From NCBI RefSeq assembly GCF_017220215.1, contig NZ_CP071131.1:682001-746000 (forward strand): a stretch of 64,000 nucleotides of DNA, in the 5' to 3' direction. The DNA comes from Caballeronia sp. M1242 (GTDB lineage Bacteria > Pseudomonadota > Gammaproteobacteria > Burkholderiales > Burkholderiaceae). Under the pieces are notes generated by a model. It had not been told where the DNA came from. It did no database searches and saw only the letters and a program-made list of their open reading frames with translations. Of this stretch, positions 8,715-16,774 are shown piece by piece (the first letter of the stretch is position 1; the number at the start of each line of letters is the position of its first letter). Made by a program: the position numbers and the translations under genes.

Positions 8715-8874
8715 ACGTCCTCCATTTCGCGTCATCGAAATGCACGACCATTCGAAAAGTCGATGTCGCGGAATGTAGGATGTTGTGGCCACGAAGGAGC
8801 AAGCCCGAAAGCGTCCAAACCGCCCGACACTTCATTTTAGTAATAAGTATCGAAAAGCAAATGACTTTTCATCC

Positions 8875-9420
8875 TTACGATTGAGTCGTTGCCTTCCATG
8901 CTCGCGGCACGCGATGAAAGTTGCGGTCGAAATAGATCAGGCTGTCGCCATCGCTTCGCACCTTGATGTGCGTCGTTTGCACGAACATCACGGCATGCGA
9001 GCCCACATCTTTTGCTTCGACGATCGTGCCTTGCAAACTGGCAAGCGCGCCACGCAAAACGGGTACGCCGTTCTCGCCTTCGTCCCAAACCGGCAACTGA
9101 AAGCGCTCTTCCATCGATAACCCCGTCATGCCCGCGAAGTGTCGGGCGATGCTCTCCAGACTCGCCGGCAGGACGTTGATGCAAACCTGTCGATTGCCGT
9201 CGAAGACGGAATGCATCGCGCTCGACCGGTTGAGGCAGACGAGCAGCGTCGGCGGCGCGTCGGTAACGGAGCAGACCGCGCTTGCCGTGATGCCGCATCG
9301 TCCGTGCGCGCCGGCGGTGGTGATGACATTGACGGCTGCGCCGAGATGGGCCATCGCTTGTCGGAACTGTTGGCGCTGCGAATCGAGTTCGGTGTGGACG
9401 GATGCGGCTTGTGCGGACAT
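8875..9420 (-). CDS. iacG: Flavin reductase of the indole-3-acetate degradation cluster
   Basis: The 181-residue protein is a flavin reductase-like domain (HpaC/RutF type): FRQAMAHLGAAVNVITT at the start, GITASAVCSVTDAPPTLLVCLN as the flavin-binding core, then FAGMTGLSMEERF. Such enzymes use NADH to reduce FMN or FAD for a partner monooxygenase. The partner here is the acyl-CoA-dehydrogenase-like oxygenase at 19866-21056. The neighbours match iacG in the iac clusters of Pseudomonas putida 1290 and Paraburkholderia. The frame is open far upstream (to 9675), but the conserved domain and a GGAG site support the ATG at 9420. It is the last gene of the minus-strand operon, 121 bases after iacE. 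Confidence 0.85.
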   Translation of the reverse strand: MSAQAASVHTELDSQRQQFRQAMAHLGAAVNVITTAGAHGRCGITASAVCSVTDAPPTLLVCLNRSSAMHSVFDGNRQVCINVLPASLESIARHFAGMTGLSMEERFQLPVWDEGENGVPVLRGALASLQGTIVEAKDVGSHAVMFVQTTHIKVRSDGDSLIYFDRNFHRVPRAWKATTQS

Positions 9421-9541
9421 GATATTGAGTCTCCGGCTTGATCTGCCATGAAAGCAAACACATGGATGAAATGTGGCTTGGCTAGCGCACTTTTGAGTGG
9501 TTACGATGGCCGTTCGAAATTCGCATGCACGCGCCATATCG

Positions 9542-10285
9542 TTAGCGCATGAAAAGCCCACCATTGATATCCCAGCACGCACCGTTGGCGAAGTAGGCAT
9601 CGGCGGAAGCGAGCATGACGGCAATATCGGCAATGTAGGAAGCAGAGCCGAGGCGTCCCACGGGAATGCCGGCAATCACTTTCTCCAGCTTGTCCGCGGG
9701 CACGCTCTCATGCACGATCGGCAGATCGAGCGGTCCCGGTGAGATCGCGTTGACAGTCACGCCATGCGCCGCGAGATCGCGTGCGAAGACCTTGGTAAGC
9801 GTGATGGCGCCGCCTTTGGCCGCCGCGTAATGCGCGCCGGTCGCCGAGCCGCCATTCTGTCCCGCGAGCGATGCGATATTCACGATGCGCCCCGCGCCGT
9901 GCGTCGCGAAGTACTGCCCGAACACCTGACAGCCGAACAACACGCTGCGCAGGTTCACGTCGATGACCTGATCGAACTCTTCCGCCGTGATCTCCATGAC
10001 GGGCACCACCTTCGACGCGCCCGCGTTGTTCACGAGCGCATCGATCGCGCCCCAGCGGTCGATCAGCGCATCGCGCGCGGCCTCGAAATCGGCCTTTGAG
10101 GTGACATCGAGCCTGAGCGCGAGTGCGCTCGACCCGTCGCCGCTCAACTCACGCGCGAGCCTCTGCGCGGCATCAAACGCGATATCGCCGAGCGCCACTT
10201 TGTAGCCCGCGTCATGAAAGCGGCGCGCGAGCGCCTCGCCCAGTCCGCGCGCGGCGCCTGTAATGAGCACGACTCTCTTCGACAT
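9542..10285 (-). CDS. iacE: Short-chain dehydrogenase/reductase of indole-3-acetate degradation
   Basis: This 247-residue classical SDR has the cofactor motif TGAARGLGEA near residue 10, NNAGAS near residue 88, and a catalytic Ser/Tyr/Lys set in NIASLAGQ and HYAAAKGG. In characterised iac systems, including that of Caballeronia glathei, IacE works after the IacA monooxygenase and takes 2-oxoindole-3-acetate to dioxindole-3-acetate. The gene lies 12 bases after the amidase gene iacH and before iacG, the order expected for an iac operon. The assignment combines family membership with this context; the SDR family alone would not name the substrate. Confidence 0.85.
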   Translation of the reverse strand: MSKRVVLITGAARGLGEALARRFHDAGYKVALGDIAFDAAQRLARELSGDGSSALALRLDVTSKADFEAARDALIDRWGAIDALVNNAGASKVVPVMEITAEEFDQVIDVNLRSVLFGCQVFGQYFATHGAGRIVNIASLAGQNGGSATGAHYAAAKGGAITLTKVFARDLAAHGVTVNAISPGPLDLPIVHESVPADKLEKVIAGIPVGRLGSASYIADIAVMLASADAYFANGACWDINGGLFMR

Positions 10286-10297
10286 GACATGTCCTCG

Positions 10298-11440
10298 TCA
10301 TTCGTTGGATGCGAGCGCCGCTTCGATGCGCGCCGCGACCGCGCACACGGTCTCGTCCTCGCCCTCGCGGCCGACGATCTGCAATCCGGCCTTCATGTGC
10401 GTTCCGTTCATTGGCACGGGCAGCGTAATGGCAGGATGCCCGCTGAGATTGAATGGCCGTATGAGCGACGACATCGCGATGACCGACGTTCCCGCGCGCG
10501 CCGCCTCGATGGTGATCGGAAGCGACGGAAGCGTCGGCAGAATGAGCACGTCCGCGTCATCGAGCGTGCGGTCGATTTCATCCGTGATCGCGCTGCGGAT
10601 GCGTTCCGCGTTGTCGAGATCGGCAGCGTTCGTATTGGCTGCCGCGCGCAGGCGGGCTTCGATATCGGCGCCGAGCTTGCCGGTATCGACGAGATGGCCG
10701 AACGCACGCCACGTCTCCGCGTTGATGACAGCCAGCCCCGCTGCGAAGGCATCGCGCATCGACGCGAGCGCCACGCGGCGCGTGAACAAGCCGCTGCATG
10801 CCACCGCAGAGGCAACCGCGCGCTTGATGTCGTCGTCCGCATCGACATGAAGCAGCGCGACCCTTGCATTCGCAACATCGCGGCGCGCGCGGCCCGCCTG
10901 AAACGACGGATCGATTGCGAGCATCACGTCGATGATCGTGTTCATGTCACGCGCGAACGGACCGACGCAATCGAGCGTGGTCTCGCGCGGCGCGACGCCA
11001 TCGCGCGATACGCGTCCGAACGTGGGCTTGAGGCCGATCACGCCGCAACACGCCGCCGGGCCGCGCACGGAGCCGCCGGTGTCGGTGCCGAGCGCGGCAT
11101 CGACGAGATGCAGGCCGACCGCGGACGCCGAACCGCTCGACGATCCGCCCGGAATGCGCGCCGCATCCTGTGGATTGCGCGGCGTGCCGCAGAAGTCGTT
11201 GATGCCGGTCATGCCGAACGCAAGCTCGTGCATGTTGGTCTTGCCGGTGATGCGCCAGCCCGCGTCGAGCAGGCGCTGGGCGACTTCGGCGTGGCGCGTG
11301 GCGGGCGGCGCATCGGCGAGCGCGCGGCTCGCGGCGGTCGTCGCGTAGCCCGCGATATCGATGCTGTCCTTGATCGCAATCGTCGGCGCGTCCGGACGTG
11401 CATGCGCAATGAGATCGAACTCGTGCAAGAAGGCGCTCAT
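10298..11440 (-). CDS. iacH: Amidase-signature family enzyme of indole-3-acetate degradation
   Basis: The 380-residue protein is an amidase-signature enzyme. The Ser-cisSer-Lys triad is visible: Lys in IAIKDSIDI near residue 24, Ser in GGSSSGSASAV and the nucleophile Ser in GTDTGGSVRGPA. It is somewhat shorter than the 450-500 residues of most family members. In the auxin pathway IacH is thought to act on a ring-opened or lactam intermediate derived from dioxindole-3-acetate; its exact reaction is not settled. The frame is open to 11857, but the ATG at 11440 overlaps the stop of iacI by four bases (ATGA), pointing to translational coupling. Confidence 0.85.
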   Translation of the reverse strand: MSAFLHEFDLIAHARPDAPTIAIKDSIDIAGYATTAASRALADAPPATRHAEVAQRLLDAGWRITGKTNMHELAFGMTGINDFCGTPRNPQDAARIPGGSSSGSASAVGLHLVDAALGTDTGGSVRGPAACCGVIGLKPTFGRVSRDGVAPRETTLDCVGPFARDMNTIIDVMLAIDPSFQAGRARRDVANARVALLHVDADDDIKRAVASAVACSGLFTRRVALASMRDAFAAGLAVINAETWRAFGHLVDTGKLGADIEARLRAAANTNAADLDNAERIRSAITDEIDRTLDDADVLILPTLPSLPITIEAARAGTSVIAMSSLIRPFNLSGHPAITLPVPMNGTHMKAGLQIVGREGEDETVCAVAARIEAALASNE

Positions 11441-11952
11441 GCGATAGCTCCTCGGGCGGGATTGACGGACCACGGTGCGTCGAAGAGACGCTCGGTGCGG
11501 AAGTGGCGGATCAGCCAGATGGCTTCGTCGTGCGATGAGGGCACGAAGTCCACTTCGAGCCGCGCTGCGATGAGCTCGGCCCGGCCATCGACATAACCGG
11601 AAGCCTGCAACATGATCCAGCGGCCTTTCGCCGACTCGCCGCGCACTTCGGTATGCTCGCTCGTCAGAAAGTGCGTGTTGGTCGTGAAATGCGGTGTGGG
11701 CGGCAGATAACGCTGCAACATCGCGACGATATTCGCCGGTCCGATTAAGCGACCGAACTTGTTTGCATACTGCGGGCCGATGCCTTCCCACACCGCATCG
11801 TCGGAAAAGAGCGCCGCGAGCGATTCGCCTTCGAGCGCGCGCGCGGGCACGTCGCACAGCGCCATGTACCGCGCGATAGTTCTGCGGACCGCGTTGTGCG
11901 CCTCCAGCGCGCGCAAGCGCTCGACGATGGTCTCGTTCATCGCATCACCCAT
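11437..11952 (-). CDS. iacI: NTF2/SnoaL-like protein of indole-3-acetate degradation
   Basis: The 171-residue protein has the SnoaL-like (nuclear transport factor 2) fold pattern: an N-terminal helix with IARYMALCD, a strand with LFSDDAVWEGIG, and the C-terminal sheet segments RWIMLQASGYVDGR and AIWLIRHFRTERLF. Enzymes and accessory proteins of this fold often sit beside Rieske oxygenases. The position between iacB and iacH matches iacI of known auxin clusters, where it is needed for pathway function but lacks a firmly assigned reaction. It overlaps both neighbours by a few bases. An alternative ATG at 11940 is possible. Confidence 0.8.
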   Translation of the reverse strand: MGDAMNETIVERLRALEAHNAVRRTIARYMALCDVPARALEGESLAALFSDDAVWEGIGPQYANKFGRLIGPANIVAMLQRYLPPTPHFTTNTHFLTSEHTEVRGESAKGRWIMLQASGYVDGRAELIAARLEVDFVPSSHDEAIWLIRHFRTERLFDAPWSVNPARGAIA

Positions 11953-12322
11953 GATTGCCGACCGCGGGCGGCACCGTCAGCGCGCGGCCCACGCGTGCTT
12001 CGATCTTGCCGTAGCGCCACAAGTTGTACTCGCCGACCGGCGTCGTGCGATACAGATTGCAAACAGCGACGGCGGTGTCGAAATCGGCGACATCGGCCAT
12101 AATGTAGAAGGTCCACGGCGCGCCGTCCGCATTGCCGACGACGAGCCGGTCGTCATCCATCACCCCGAGCACGCGCACGTTGTCCATCGCTTCGATGGCG
12201 TTAAGCATCTTGCCGTAGGCTTGCCACACCTCGCCGATCTGCTCGCGCGGCAGATCGAAGAAATTCTGCGAGACGCCGCAGCAGAACAGCACGCGCAGGG
12301 GCAGGTTTCGCGTATCGGGCAT
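11945..12322 (-). CDS. iacB: IacB-like small protein of indole-3-acetate degradation
   Basis: The 125-residue protein begins MPDTRNLPLRVLFCCGVSQN and has a compact alpha/beta pattern with the segments DNVRVLGVMDDDRLVVG, WTFYIMADVADFDTAVAVCN and LWRYGKIEARVGRAL. The last part, a Leu-Trp-Arg-Tyr strand, recalls ferredoxin-like-fold proteins that bind small aromatic ligands. Gene order (iacB before iacI and iacH) and size match IacB of Pseudomonas and Paraburkholderia auxin clusters. Its exact role is not settled; in Caballeronia glathei the IacE step was reported not to need it. AGGAAG lies 7 bases before the ATG at 12322, which I prefer to a TTG further upstream. Confidence 0.75.
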   Translation of the reverse strand: MPDTRNLPLRVLFCCGVSQNFFDLPREQIGEVWQAYGKMLNAIEAMDNVRVLGVMDDDRLVVGNADGAPWTFYIMADVADFDTAVAVCNLYRTTPVGEYNLWRYGKIEARVGRALTVPPAVGNHG

Positions 12323-12386
12323 TGTTAGCTTCCTGTTCAACGTTTTTGCATGGGGCGATCAAGGACAGCGGGAGATGCACTGCACG

Positions 12387-12761
12387 CTATCGACCGAGCG
12401 CGCGAGCGGTCTTTCCGCCGAGACCGAAATCCGTGTTCGGTATGTCCTTGATCATCACGCGCGTGGACTGCAACGGCACGTCGAGCACTGCGGCGCTGGT
12501 TTCGCAGAGGTGCGCGATCAACGCTTCCTTCTGCGCTTCCGTGCGGCCTGCAATCAGAATCGCGATGATGACCGGCAACGCAGCAGGCGTAAGTTTTCCG
12601 CCCAGACCGATGTTCGACGCCGGCAACTCCGACAACAGAATGCGCACCGATTCAGCCGGCGCGCCGATCGCATCGACGGTCGCCTGTGTCAGACCGTGAA
12701 TGAGCGAGGCCTTGCGATCATCGGCATGGCCTTGCGGCAGATAGACTTCGAGAGTCGGCAT
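12387..12761 (-). CDS. Tandem tautomerase-superfamily protein in the auxin cluster
   Basis: The 124-residue protein consists of two 4-oxalocrotonate-tautomerase-like units. Unit one begins MPTLEVYLPQG, placing the catalytic proline directly after the start Met; unit two begins at LPVIIAILIAGR near residue 62. Both end alike, with LPASNIGLGGK and IPNTDFGLGGK, so the repeat is plain in the sequence. In Paraburkholderia phytofirmans a tautomerase-superfamily gene in the iac region was reported to help remove dioxindole-3-acetate. This gene, between iacD and iacB, is the probable equivalent (I believe called iacY, but I do not assign the symbol). The second proline is internal and so cannot be the classic N-terminal amine. 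Confidence 0.8.
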   Translation of the reverse strand: MPTLEVYLPQGHADDRKASLIHGLTQATVDAIGAPAESVRILLSELPASNIGLGGKLTPAALPVIIAILIAGRTEAQKEALIAHLCETSAAVLDVPLQSTRVMIKDIPNTDFGLGGKTARALGR

Positions 12762-12780
12762 GGCAATTCATCCACGAACG

Positions 12781-13281
12781 TCAAAGCAGAAAGCCGATGG
12801 CGTTCAGTGCTTCGGTCGAGTTGATCAGACGAATCACCTTCTCCACGAGACGCGGCTCGCCGTCGGTCATGCTGATCTTGTGCGTGAGGTCGGCTGCGAA
12901 GATGGTCGACACGCCGCGCTTGTACGCGATGATGATCTGCGACGACTTCACTTCGACGAGATCGGCGCTCTCCGACGAACGCGTGAAGCGCGACACCGTG
13001 CGCACCGTGCGCGCCGCATCGGATGCGGACGCCGAGTAGCCCGACGTCATGCGTTGCACGCGCAGCTCGCGCATGTGCTGATCGTCGAATGCGTAATTCA
13101 AGGTCGCGGCGTAGTCGGTCGTATCGGGATCGATCGGCACGACGTAGATGCCTTTCGGGTCCCACAGCTCTAGCCACGCGCGGTAATCACGGCGATCCAG
13201 AAGCTCGGCTTCGCGCCAGATGAACTCGATCGCGCATGCGAAGGTCTGGTCGGATAAGAGTGCGTTGCGGTCGTCCATCAT
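12781..13281 (-). CDS. iacD: Aromatic-ring-hydroxylating dioxygenase, small (beta) subunit
   Basis: The 166-residue protein belongs to the ring-hydroxylating dioxygenase beta-subunit family. Typical segments are AIEFIWREAELLDRRDYRAWLELWDP near the start, IYVVPIDPDTTDY and the ending RLVEKVIRLINSTEALNAIGFLL. This subunit gives structure to the alpha3-beta3 oxygenase and has no metal site. It pairs with the large subunit encoded immediately upstream: the ATG at 13281 overlaps the stop codon of that gene (ATGATG at the junction; a second ATG at 13278 is possible). The frame stays open upstream to 13452, inside the neighbouring gene, so the start rests on the GGAG site and on family length. Confidence 0.87.
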   Translation of the reverse strand: MMDDRNALLSDQTFACAIEFIWREAELLDRRDYRAWLELWDPKGIYVVPIDPDTTDYAATLNYAFDDQHMRELRVQRMTSGYSASASDAARTVRTVSRFTRSSESADLVEVKSSQIIIAYKRGVSTIFAADLTHKISMTDGEPRLVEKVIRLINSTEALNAIGFLL

Positions 13282-14561
13282 GCTTGCTCCATCATTGCGC
13301 GCCATTGCCTGTACGCTTCGCGCATGCCGGTTTCGTCGGTCGCGTGCGCGGTCTTTTCGCCGTTCGGCGCGGTGGTTTCGCGGTTCAGGCCGCGGTTCAC
13401 GAGGATTGGTACATCGGGGCCGGCGTAAGAGCCGCGCTGCACGCGCTCCCAAGCTTCGGCGTCGTCGGGACTGCCGAATCCGAACGGACCCTGAAAGTGT
13501 TCGTGTATGCGCAGACGCACTCGGTTCGCTTCCTCGGGGCCGCCGTCCATTCCCAGCGCGACGTGGCGAATCTCCGTTTCCTCTGCGGAAATGGGCCGCA
13601 GCACGCGGAAGAAAGCCATCGACAACGCAAGGTTCGGAAAGAGGTTCAGATTGAAGCCCACGCCCATCAGCGAACGCACGATGCGGCGCACTTCCTCGGG
13701 CGTATGCTTTTGCGCGAGTTGCGCGGCGAGTTCATTGAAACGCTCGGGCAAGGGCGCGCCGTCGTCTTTGTCGAGATCGACGATCTCCGGCACCAGCACC
13801 GCGAGGCTGTGACCATTGCCGAGCGAGCGGCAGAACGCTTCGTCGCTCGTCATGAAGCTCGTGATGGCGGCGGCGGTTTCATCGTCGATGGACTTCATCC
13901 ATGACTTGTGCACGACCGGGAAGTGATACAGGTCCGTCGTGTTCTCGAGCTGGATCTTCCAGTTGCCTTTGAACTTGAACTTGTGCTCGCCGTTGGCCTT
14001 GATCGGATAGCCCGCGCCTTGCTTCATGAAGAGATCGATCCAGGGCTTCGCGCCGCCGAGAAAGTCTTCGAGCGATTCGATGCTTTCATTGAAGCTCGCG
14101 AAGATCAAGCCCTGATACACGCCGACGCGCAGCTTCTTGAGCGGCAGATCGCCTTTCTCGCACACGCCTTCATAACCGTCGCCATAGGGCAGCGCGCGCA
14201 GCGTGCCGTCGAGCGCATAGGACCAGCTGTGATATGGGCACGTAAAGCCCTTCGCGTTGCCCTTGTGCTCTTCGCAGACGGTCGCGCCGCGATGACGGCA
14301 ACGGTTTTGCAGCACGTTCACCGCGCCCGTCTTGTCGCGCACCACGATGACCGGCTGTCGGCCGATGGTGGTCGTCACGAAGTCGCCCGGTTTCGGCAAC
14401 TCGCTCTCATGCGCGACCCAGACCCACGTTTTATAGAAGATGCGTTCGAGTTCTTCTTCGAACAACTGCGGATCGTAGTACAGGGAAGGCGCGATGCGAT
14501 CGGCCTCGGCGCGCTTCGCGAGCGCGCTCGTGTCGATGGTTTGATAGGTCGGCGTACTCAT
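13278..14561 (-). CDS. iacC: Aromatic-ring-hydroxylating dioxygenase, large (alpha) subunit
   Basis: The 427-residue alpha subunit has a Rieske [2Fe-2S] centre with CRHRGATVCEEHKG and CPYHSWSY (Cys-x-His ... Cys-x2-His) near residues 87-115, and a mononuclear iron site in the catalytic half with TTDLYHFPVVHKSW, giving the two His; an Asp further on completes the facial triad. In the auxin pathway IacCD, with the reductase IacF, produces catechol from the late indole-derived intermediate. It heads the minus-strand operon iacC-D-tautomerase-B-I-H-E-G. Opposite lies a LysR gene 156 bases away, with a GTCAAAT element at 14661 between them. Confidence 0.9.
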   Translation of the reverse strand: MSTPTYQTIDTSALAKRAEADRIAPSLYYDPQLFEEELERIFYKTWVWVAHESELPKPGDFVTTTIGRQPVIVVRDKTGAVNVLQNRCRHRGATVCEEHKGNAKGFTCPYHSWSYALDGTLRALPYGDGYEGVCEKGDLPLKKLRVGVYQGLIFASFNESIESLEDFLGGAKPWIDLFMKQGAGYPIKANGEHKFKFKGNWKIQLENTTDLYHFPVVHKSWMKSIDDETAAAITSFMTSDEAFCRSLGNGHSLAVLVPEIVDLDKDDGAPLPERFNELAAQLAQKHTPEEVRRIVRSLMGVGFNLNLFPNLALSMAFFRVLRPISAEETEIRHVALGMDGGPEEANRVRLRIHEHFQGPFGFGSPDDAEAWERVQRGSYAGPDVPILVNRGLNRETTAPNGEKTAHATDETGMREAYRQWRAMMEQA

Positions 14562-14660
14562 CGTGATCGTGGGAAGTAGTTGAGTGGCTCACATGAGAAA
14601 AAGGCATCGACATCAGCGCATCCTCTCGTTGACATCAGTCTCGCTTTGCGAAGATCATGC

Positions 14661-14667
14661 GTCAAAT
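14661..14667 (+). promoter_or_regulatory. GTCAAAT element upstream of iacC and of the LysR gene
   Basis: GTCAAAT followed by CGATTAAAAAC lies 100 bases before the iacC start, in the divergent iacC/LysR intergenic region. It is one of five copies of the heptamer found in the promoter regions of the auxin and catechol genes. A regulator site is inferred. Confidence 0.45.
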
Positions 14668-14717
14668 CGATTAAAAACAGGTCGCCGGATAAGCGCGGCC
14701 GATATTACCGAGCCGCC

Positions 14718-15638
14718 ATGACCTCCATTGACCACATCGATCTCAATCTGCTGCGCGTGTTTCAGGCCATCGTGGAAGAGCGCAGTCTGACGAAAGCGGG
14801 CGAGCGGCTTGCCCTATCGCAGCCCGCAGTGAGTTACTCGCTCGGACGGCTGCGCACGCTCTTCGACGACACGCTTTTCATCCGCACCAAAGCGGGCATG
14901 CAGCCGACGCCCGTGGCGCTGGAGCTCGCGGAAATCGTCGGACGCGCGCTCGATACGGTGCGTCAGGCGCTGCGTTATGCGGAGCGATTCGAACCGGCGA
15001 CGAGCACGCGCAGCTTCCGTCTCTCGCTGTCCGACGCGGGTGAAATGGCGTACTTGCCGGCGCTGTGCGCCGCATTGCAGAGCGCCGCGCCGCGCGTGAA
15101 GCTCGTCGTCGAGCCGCTGCCGGTGGAAGACATAGAAGAAGCATTGCGGTCGAGCAGGCTCGACTTCGCCATCGGCAATCTGCCTGCGTTGCTGCCGCGC
15201 ACGCGTTATCAACTATTGTTCGAGGAGTCGTATGTGTGCATGACGCGCAAGCGCAGCGATCTGCCCGCGGGCGATACGCTCAAGCTGGAGCATTTTCTAG
15301 CCGCATCGCATGTGCAGGTGCGATCGCTCGAACACAGTCATCACGCACTGGACGATGCGTTGCGCGCGCAAGGCGTGGGGCGAAATATCGCGTTGGCGTT
15401 ACCGCATTTCGTCGCCGTGCCGGGCGTGCTCGCGGCGACGAATCTGCTCGCGACGCTGCCCGAGCGGCTCGCGCATATCCTCAATCGCAATGATGCTTTC
15501 CGCATCTATGCGTTGCCTGTGCCCTTGCCGAAAGCCGCTGTCACGATGCACTGGCACGAGCACTTTCATGAGGACGAAGGCATTGCGTGGATGCGCGGGC
15601 TCATCTCCGACATCCTCGCGAACTTCAGGAAGTCCTAG
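14718..15638 (+). CDS. LysR-family regulator in the auxin cluster
   Basis: This 306-residue LysR protein has its helix-turn-helix at residues ~20-45 (SLTKAGERLALSQPAVSYSL) with FDDTLFIRTKAGMQPT following, and an effector-binding domain after residue 90. The style (IDLNLLRVF start, FDDxLFxR) is that of the NodD/NahR-like branch, which often responds to aromatic compounds. It is divergent from the iacC operon, and a LysR-type regulator has been linked to dioxindole-3-acetate response in a Paraburkholderia auxin cluster. Control of iacC and iacF is therefore likely. The frame is open to 14580; the ATG at 14718 starts the conserved region. Its stop overlaps the end of convergent iacF by four bases. 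Confidence 0.87.
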   Translation: MTSIDHIDLNLLRVFQAIVEERSLTKAGERLALSQPAVSYSLGRLRTLFDDTLFIRTKAGMQPTPVALELAEIVGRALDTVRQALRYAERFEPATSTRSFRLSLSDAGEMAYLPALCAALQSAAPRVKLVVEPLPVEDIEEALRSSRLDFAIGNLPALLPRTRYQLLFEESYVCMTRKRSDLPAGDTLKLEHFLAASHVQVRSLEHSHHALDDALRAQGVGRNIALALPHFVAVPGVLAATNLLATLPERLAHILNRNDAFRIYALPVPLPKAAVTMHWHEHFHEDEGIAWMRGLISDILANFRKS

Positions 15639-16597
15639 AGATCCAGCACCAGCACCGGAGAACGCGAACGCGACACGCAACAGCAGATGACCGTGTTGCT
15701 CGCGCGTTCCGCCTTGCTCAGGCAATGGTCGCGATGCTCCGGCTCGCCGCTCACGACATCCACCATGCAGGTGCCGCACACGCCTTCCCCGCAGGACGTA
15801 TCCACTTCGATGCCGATAGAAGCGAGCGCATCGACGATGGACGTCTTCGCATCGACATGCACCGTCTGACCCGTGCTCGCAAGCTGCACGTCGAAGCTAT
15901 CGAGTGAAGCTTCGACCGTGGGCGCAGGCTCGGCTTTGAAGCGTTCGAGATGAATCGATTCGGCCGGCAAATGCGCCTGTGCTCTGTCGACGACGAGATC
16001 CATGAACGGGGCCGGGCCGCAGGTGTACACGTGCGCATCGGGACCTGCATCGCGCAGACATGCATCGAGTGCGGCGGGTAGCGCATCGCGCTGCACGCCG
16101 AAATGCAGCTTCACGTGGCTTTCGAAAGGCGCGCGCGTGAGTAGCGTCATGAAGGCCGCGTGACGTTCGCTGCGCGCGAAGTAGTGCAGCGTGAAGCGTG
16201 CGTTGCGCGCGGCGAGGCGATACGCCATCGAAAGCAGCGGTGTAATGCCGATACCCGCGCCGATAAGGATATGTTCGCTCGCGCCTTCTTCGAGCTTGAA
16301 AAGGTTGCGTGGCGCGCCGACCGACAATTCTGTGCCGATGCTCACTTCCTCATGCAGCGAGCGCGATCCGCCGCGCGACTGCTCTTCCTTCTTCACGGCG
16401 AACACTTGCGATTCGACGCATTCCGGATCGCCACACAGCGAGTATTGACGCGTGATGCCGGACGGACCGGTCACGTCGATATGCGCGCCGGGCTCATACT
16501 GCTCGAAGGGCAGGCCGTCGACGCGGGAGATACTGAACGAGCGCACGCCGTGCGCTTCCTCTCGCACTGCGTCGACGCGGACTTTGAAGAGTTCCAT
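15635..16597 (-). CDS. iacF: Ferredoxin-NAD(P)H oxidoreductase for the Rieske dioxygenase
   Basis: The 320-residue protein has the VanB/phthalate-dioxygenase-reductase layout: an FMN-binding domain with QYSLCGDP, a nucleotide-binding domain with GAGIGITPLLSM and YTCGPAPFMD, and a C-terminal plant-type [2Fe-2S] ferredoxin with CGEGVCGTC and a fourth Cys in HRDHC. Such reductases move electrons from NADH to a two-subunit Rieske oxygenase; IacCD is the clear partner. It has its own promoter region, 105 bases upstream of which sits a GATTTGACC element. The gene is transcribed against the LysR gene and ends inside its last codons. Confidence 0.87.
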   Translation of the reverse strand: MELFKVRVDAVREEAHGVRSFSISRVDGLPFEQYEPGAHIDVTGPSGITRQYSLCGDPECVESQVFAVKKEEQSRGGSRSLHEEVSIGTELSVGAPRNLFKLEEGASEHILIGAGIGITPLLSMAYRLAARNARFTLHYFARSERHAAFMTLLTRAPFESHVKLHFGVQRDALPAALDACLRDAGPDAHVYTCGPAPFMDLVVDRAQAHLPAESIHLERFKAEPAPTVEASLDSFDVQLASTGQTVHVDAKTSIVDALASIGIEVDTSCGEGVCGTCMVDVVSGEPEHRDHCLSKAERASNTVICCCVSRSRSPVLVLDL

Positions 16598-16699
16598 GAT
16601 GCGTTCCGATGACTCTTTACAGGGGACGATGTACCGAGATTAGCGCTGTGAATCGAATAAGAGAAATAGATTAAAAAGTCCGGGTCGCATCAAGCGGAC

Positions 16700-16713
16700 T
16701 GATTTGACCGCTG
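16700..16713. promoter_or_regulatory. TGATTTGACCGCTG element upstream of iacF
   Basis: This 14-base sequence, about 105 bases before the iacF start, is identical to one at 22556-22569 (opposite strand) upstream of the second MFS-iacA unit. It contains the reverse complement of GTCAAAT. Sharing 14 bases between two promoters of one pathway suggests a binding site for a common regulator. Confidence 0.5.
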
Positions 16714-16716
16714 AAT

Positions 16717-16757
16717 GGAAAAGCGCATTTACACGGCGAAGAGCCGTGCGAATGCGC
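16717..16757 (-). terminator. Intrinsic terminator after the first MFS gene
   Basis: Read on the minus strand, arms GCGCATT/AATGCGC and inner ACGGC/GCCGT form a long hairpin with a 5-base GAAGA/TCTTC loop at 16723-16757. It is followed by four T's (16722-16719). It lies about 18 bases past the MFS stop codon, a standard Rho-independent terminator layout. Confidence 0.75.
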
Positions 16758-16774
16758 GGAGAGAAACGTGGGAT

